From assembly GCA_015295885.1 (NCBI GenBank), contig DVEE01000562.1, positions 1-7,783 on the forward strand: a stretch of 7,783 bases of DNA, written 5' to 3'. Made by a program: the position numbers and the translations under genes. The notes under the pieces were generated by a model. It saw nothing but the letters and a program-made list of their open reading frames with translations, was not told where the DNA came from and searched no databases. Below are positions 6,571 through 7,783 of this stretch, in pieces; positions within the stretch are counted from its first letter, which is position 1, and each line of letters begins with the position of its first letter. This DNA comes from Leptolyngbyaceae cyanobacterium M65_K2018_010 (GTDB taxonomy: Bacteria; Cyanobacteriota; Cyanobacteriia; Phormidesmidales; Phormidesmidaceae).

Positions 6571-6864
6571 AGGGATGATGTTTTGATGAGGGAATTGGGC
6601 CTGAACCAGACCAGGGGATGATCGGGATCGGGGTAGATCACTCATCGATAGGATCTACGGATCAACCCCCAGGTCAGGATCGGGCACTTGAACTATTAGG
6701 GCCTAGGGTCAGGGTTAGACCGGCCCGGGTGTTTCGGCTGTTTGGATTATGGTCACAGCCCGGGGCCCTTGGAAAGGGGGCTGTGCAGGAGATTGGGGCC
6801 TAGGAGAGAGCTTAGGGATTCAAATAGTTTCCCTAGGCTTAAAACCTGCCTTAAACCCATCCAG
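6571..6864 (-). promoter_or_regulatory. Long structured leader upstream of chlL
   Basis: If the promoter proposed at 6871-6898 is used, chlL has a leader of nearly 300 nt. It holds a stem of 8 bp, CACAGCCC (6754-6761) with GGGCTGTG (6778-6785), capped by an inner CCTT/AAGG pair. A second inverted repeat pairs 6809-6818 with 6830-6839 (AGCTTAGGGA with TCCCTAGGCT); one G-T position makes it perfect only as plus-strand RNA. A 13-bp near-identical repeat, ATT(A/G)GGGCCTAGG, occurs at 6695-6707 and 6792-6804. CCTAGG palindromes occur three times (6702, 6799, 6832). No known riboswitch is recognised. Confidence 0.4.
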
Positions 6865-6870
6865 TGCATG

Positions 6871-6898
6871 TATATAGCCCAGGACTAGGATTTGTTAA
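6871..6898 (-). promoter_or_regulatory. Candidate promoter for the chlL cluster
   Basis: On the minus strand, TTAACA (6898-6893) resembles a -35 box with one mismatch. It is followed after 16 bases by TATATA (6876-6871) as a -10. This would start transcription near 6864. The call is by consensus only. Confidence 0.4.
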
Positions 6899-6923
6899 CT
6901 GAGTTAAATTAATTGAGAACAAT
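6895..6923 (+). promoter_or_regulatory. Candidate promoter for the plus-strand RNA
   Basis: TTAACT (6895-6900) and AACAAT (6918-6923) are 17 bases apart, each matching four of six consensus positions. A start near 6930 would place it just before the GC-rich structured region. Its -35 overlaps the minus-strand -35 through the palindrome GTTAAC (6894-6899). Confidence 0.3.
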
Positions 6924-6930
6924 AGCAAAA

Positions 6931-7160
6931 TATCGATGGGTCATTTTTGGGCTCCGGCCCAGGGGGACCTGGTCTTTAAGCCCAGGAGTACTGGCTGGGG
7001 TGCCATGGCCCCCGAAAGGATAGTGGAGCGACTCCACCAGCGGGGCTCTCCCCAGACCGGGACCTTCGGGGGCGCTGATAGGTGCCTAGAAGTTCAGGGG
7101 GGATCACCCAGGGGACCATTGGGAGGCGAGAAGGGAAACCGTAGTTTGCCCTAGTTTTTT
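6931..7160 (+). ncRNA. Candidate structured non-coding RNA with its own terminator
   Basis: After an AT-rich promoter-like stretch the sequence becomes strongly GC-rich and full of short hairpins, and it ends at an intrinsic terminator. Visible stems include GGGC-TCCG-GCCC (6949-6960, a UNCG-type tetraloop), CCTGG/CCAGG (about 6968-6986), GTGGAG-CGA-CTCCAC (7023-7037), and an outer CAGCG/CGCTG pair (about 7038-7077) enclosing GGG-CTCT-CCC and a CC-TTCG-GG loop. Both flanking genes, chlL and the cyclase, are on the other strand, so the terminator cannot belong to them. I do not recognise it as tmRNA, RNase P RNA, SRP RNA or a tRNA. A cyanobacterial 6S RNA or a lineage-specific regulator are options I cannot test here. 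A 72-codon open frame at 6936-7154 looks non-coding. Confidence 0.5.
7132..7160 (+). terminator. Intrinsic terminator with T6 tract
   Basis: AGGGAAAC (7132-7139), loop CGTA, then GTTTGCCCT (7144-7152) form an 8-bp stem with one bulged G, followed by TAG and six T (7155-7160). The T tract is on the plus strand only, so it ends a rightward transcript. Confidence 0.65.
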
Positions 7161-7251
7161 CCCATTCCAGGCCAGGACTGCTGCACTGCGTGGGAATTTT
7201 CTATAGATTCGTAAATTTTTCTTTTATGTAACAGAGTATGACAGGCTCGCC

Positions 7252-7783
7252 TTACCGCTCTGGCTTTCTCTTCACATACTGGTAGCTGGTCAAGTAACCT
7301 CGCCCTTTGACCAAGACCTGTCCGACCGGTTCAAATTCGTAGAGGTCCTTGATCCGTTGGTAGGTGGCTTCGGTGACTTGAATTTTGCCAGGGGTTCCCT
7401 GGGACTCCATGCGACTAGCAATGTTGACGGCGTCGCCCCAGAGGTCATAGCTAAATTTCTTGATCCCAATCACGCCAGCGACTACGGCCCCGGTATTAAT
7501 GCCAATGCGAAGCTGGAAGGACTGGCCATCGGAGCGGGTAATGCGATCGGCAGCGGCCTGCATGGCTAGGGCCATCTCCATGACAGCTTGGGCGTGGTCC
7601 CCCATGGGCAGGGGTAATCCCCCGACCACCATGTAAGCATCGCCAATGGTTTTAATTTTTTCCAGGCGGTAGCGATCGGCCAGGCGATCAAACTCCGAAA
7701 AGATTTTGTTGAGCCAGTCCACCAGTTCTAGGGGGCTGGTTTGGGCAGCCAGGGGAGTAAAGTTGACGATGTCAGCAAAGAGA
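7252..7783 (-). CDS. Class III adenylate cyclase catalytic domain (N-terminal part beyond window)
   Basis: This class III nucleotide cyclase domain makes cAMP from ATP. The reading frame enters from the right edge and ends at TAA 7254-7252, leaving 176 visible residues. The gene's start and any sensor domains lie outside. Numbered from the first complete codon, FADIVNFT (2-9) carries the first metal-binding Asp4, and KIKTIGDAYMVVGG (42-55) carries Lys44 and the second metal-binding Asp48. The YDLWGDAVNIASRME block carries the base-selecting Asp and the catalytic Asn and Arg. The Lys plus Asp pair is the adenylate-specific combination, so cAMP rather than cGMP is expected. All catalytic residues seen are intact. 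A GTG at 7722 is internal and not a real start, since the conserved FADIVNFT lies upstream of it. No clear terminator follows the stop. Which cyanobacterial Cya protein this is cannot be told from this fragment. Confidence 0.93.
   Translation of the reverse strand, partial: LFADIVNFTPLAAQTSPLELVDWLNKIFSEFDRLADRYRLEKIKTIGDAYMVVGGLPLPMGDHAQAVMEMALAMQAAADRITRSDGQSFQLRIGINTGAVVAGVIGIKKFSYDLWGDAVNIASRMESQGTPGKIQVTEATYQRIKDLYEFEPVGQVLVKGRGYLTSYQYVKRKPER

Noticed and set aside
6936..7154. A 72-codon plus-strand open frame in the chlL-cyclase gap
   Set aside because: It is Gly/Pro/Arg-rich without recognisable motifs, has no ribosome binding site, its stop overlaps the terminator, and the DNA is better explained as a structured RNA.
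7252..7722. Reading the cyclase as a complete 156-residue gene starting at 7722
   Set aside because: The start would be an internal GTG, and the same frame continues upstream into the conserved FADIVNFT metal-binding motif, so the gene extends beyond the window.

Overview
The window comes from a cyanobacterium. It carries the genes for two subunits of the light-independent (dark) protochlorophyllide reductase, chlL and chlN. Between them lie two small DUF5331 proteins, a cyanobacterial family known from this interval. HIP1 palindromes (GCGATCGC), a Uma2/DUF820 gene, a short SppA protease and a class III cyclase also fit a cyanobacterium. Genus and species cannot be fixed from this sequence.

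Layout, left to right. Positions 1-776 (minus) are most of a short-form SppA signal peptide peptidase, whose C-terminus is cut by the window edge. It diverges from 964-1965 (plus), an EamA/DMT-family membrane transporter. Positions 1979-2266 are a graveyard: the tail of an ATP synthase alpha-like gene overlaps the start of a gamma-like gene. The overlap and wording resemble the end of the Na+-translocating N-ATPase operon (...atpA-atpG). This remnant is broken by a nonsense codon and a 16-bp tandem duplication, and runs into a short Uma2-like fragment. An intact Uma2-family gene follows at 2482-3105 (plus). A possible minus-strand remnant and a strong hairpin fill 3086-3256.

The core is a leftward cluster: chlL (5689-6570), DUF5331 (5215-5562), DUF5331 (4708-5139) and chlN (3268-4683). 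ChlL is the nucleotide-dependent Fe-S electron donor. ChlN is half of the catalytic NB component; ChlB is not in the window. The two DUF5331 proteins are paralogues of each other.

Upstream of chlL, 6571-7250 holds no convincing gene. It contains a candidate chlL promoter and long structured leader and, on the opposite strand, a GC-rich hairpin-dense stretch that ends in an intrinsic terminator with a T6 tract (6931-7160). This is probably an unannotated non-coding RNA. At the right edge, 7252-7783 (minus) is the C-terminal part of a class III adenylate cyclase domain.

The most interesting items are the putative plus-strand structured RNA back to back with the chlL promoter, the decayed N-ATPase operon end, and the duplicated DUF5331 pair.
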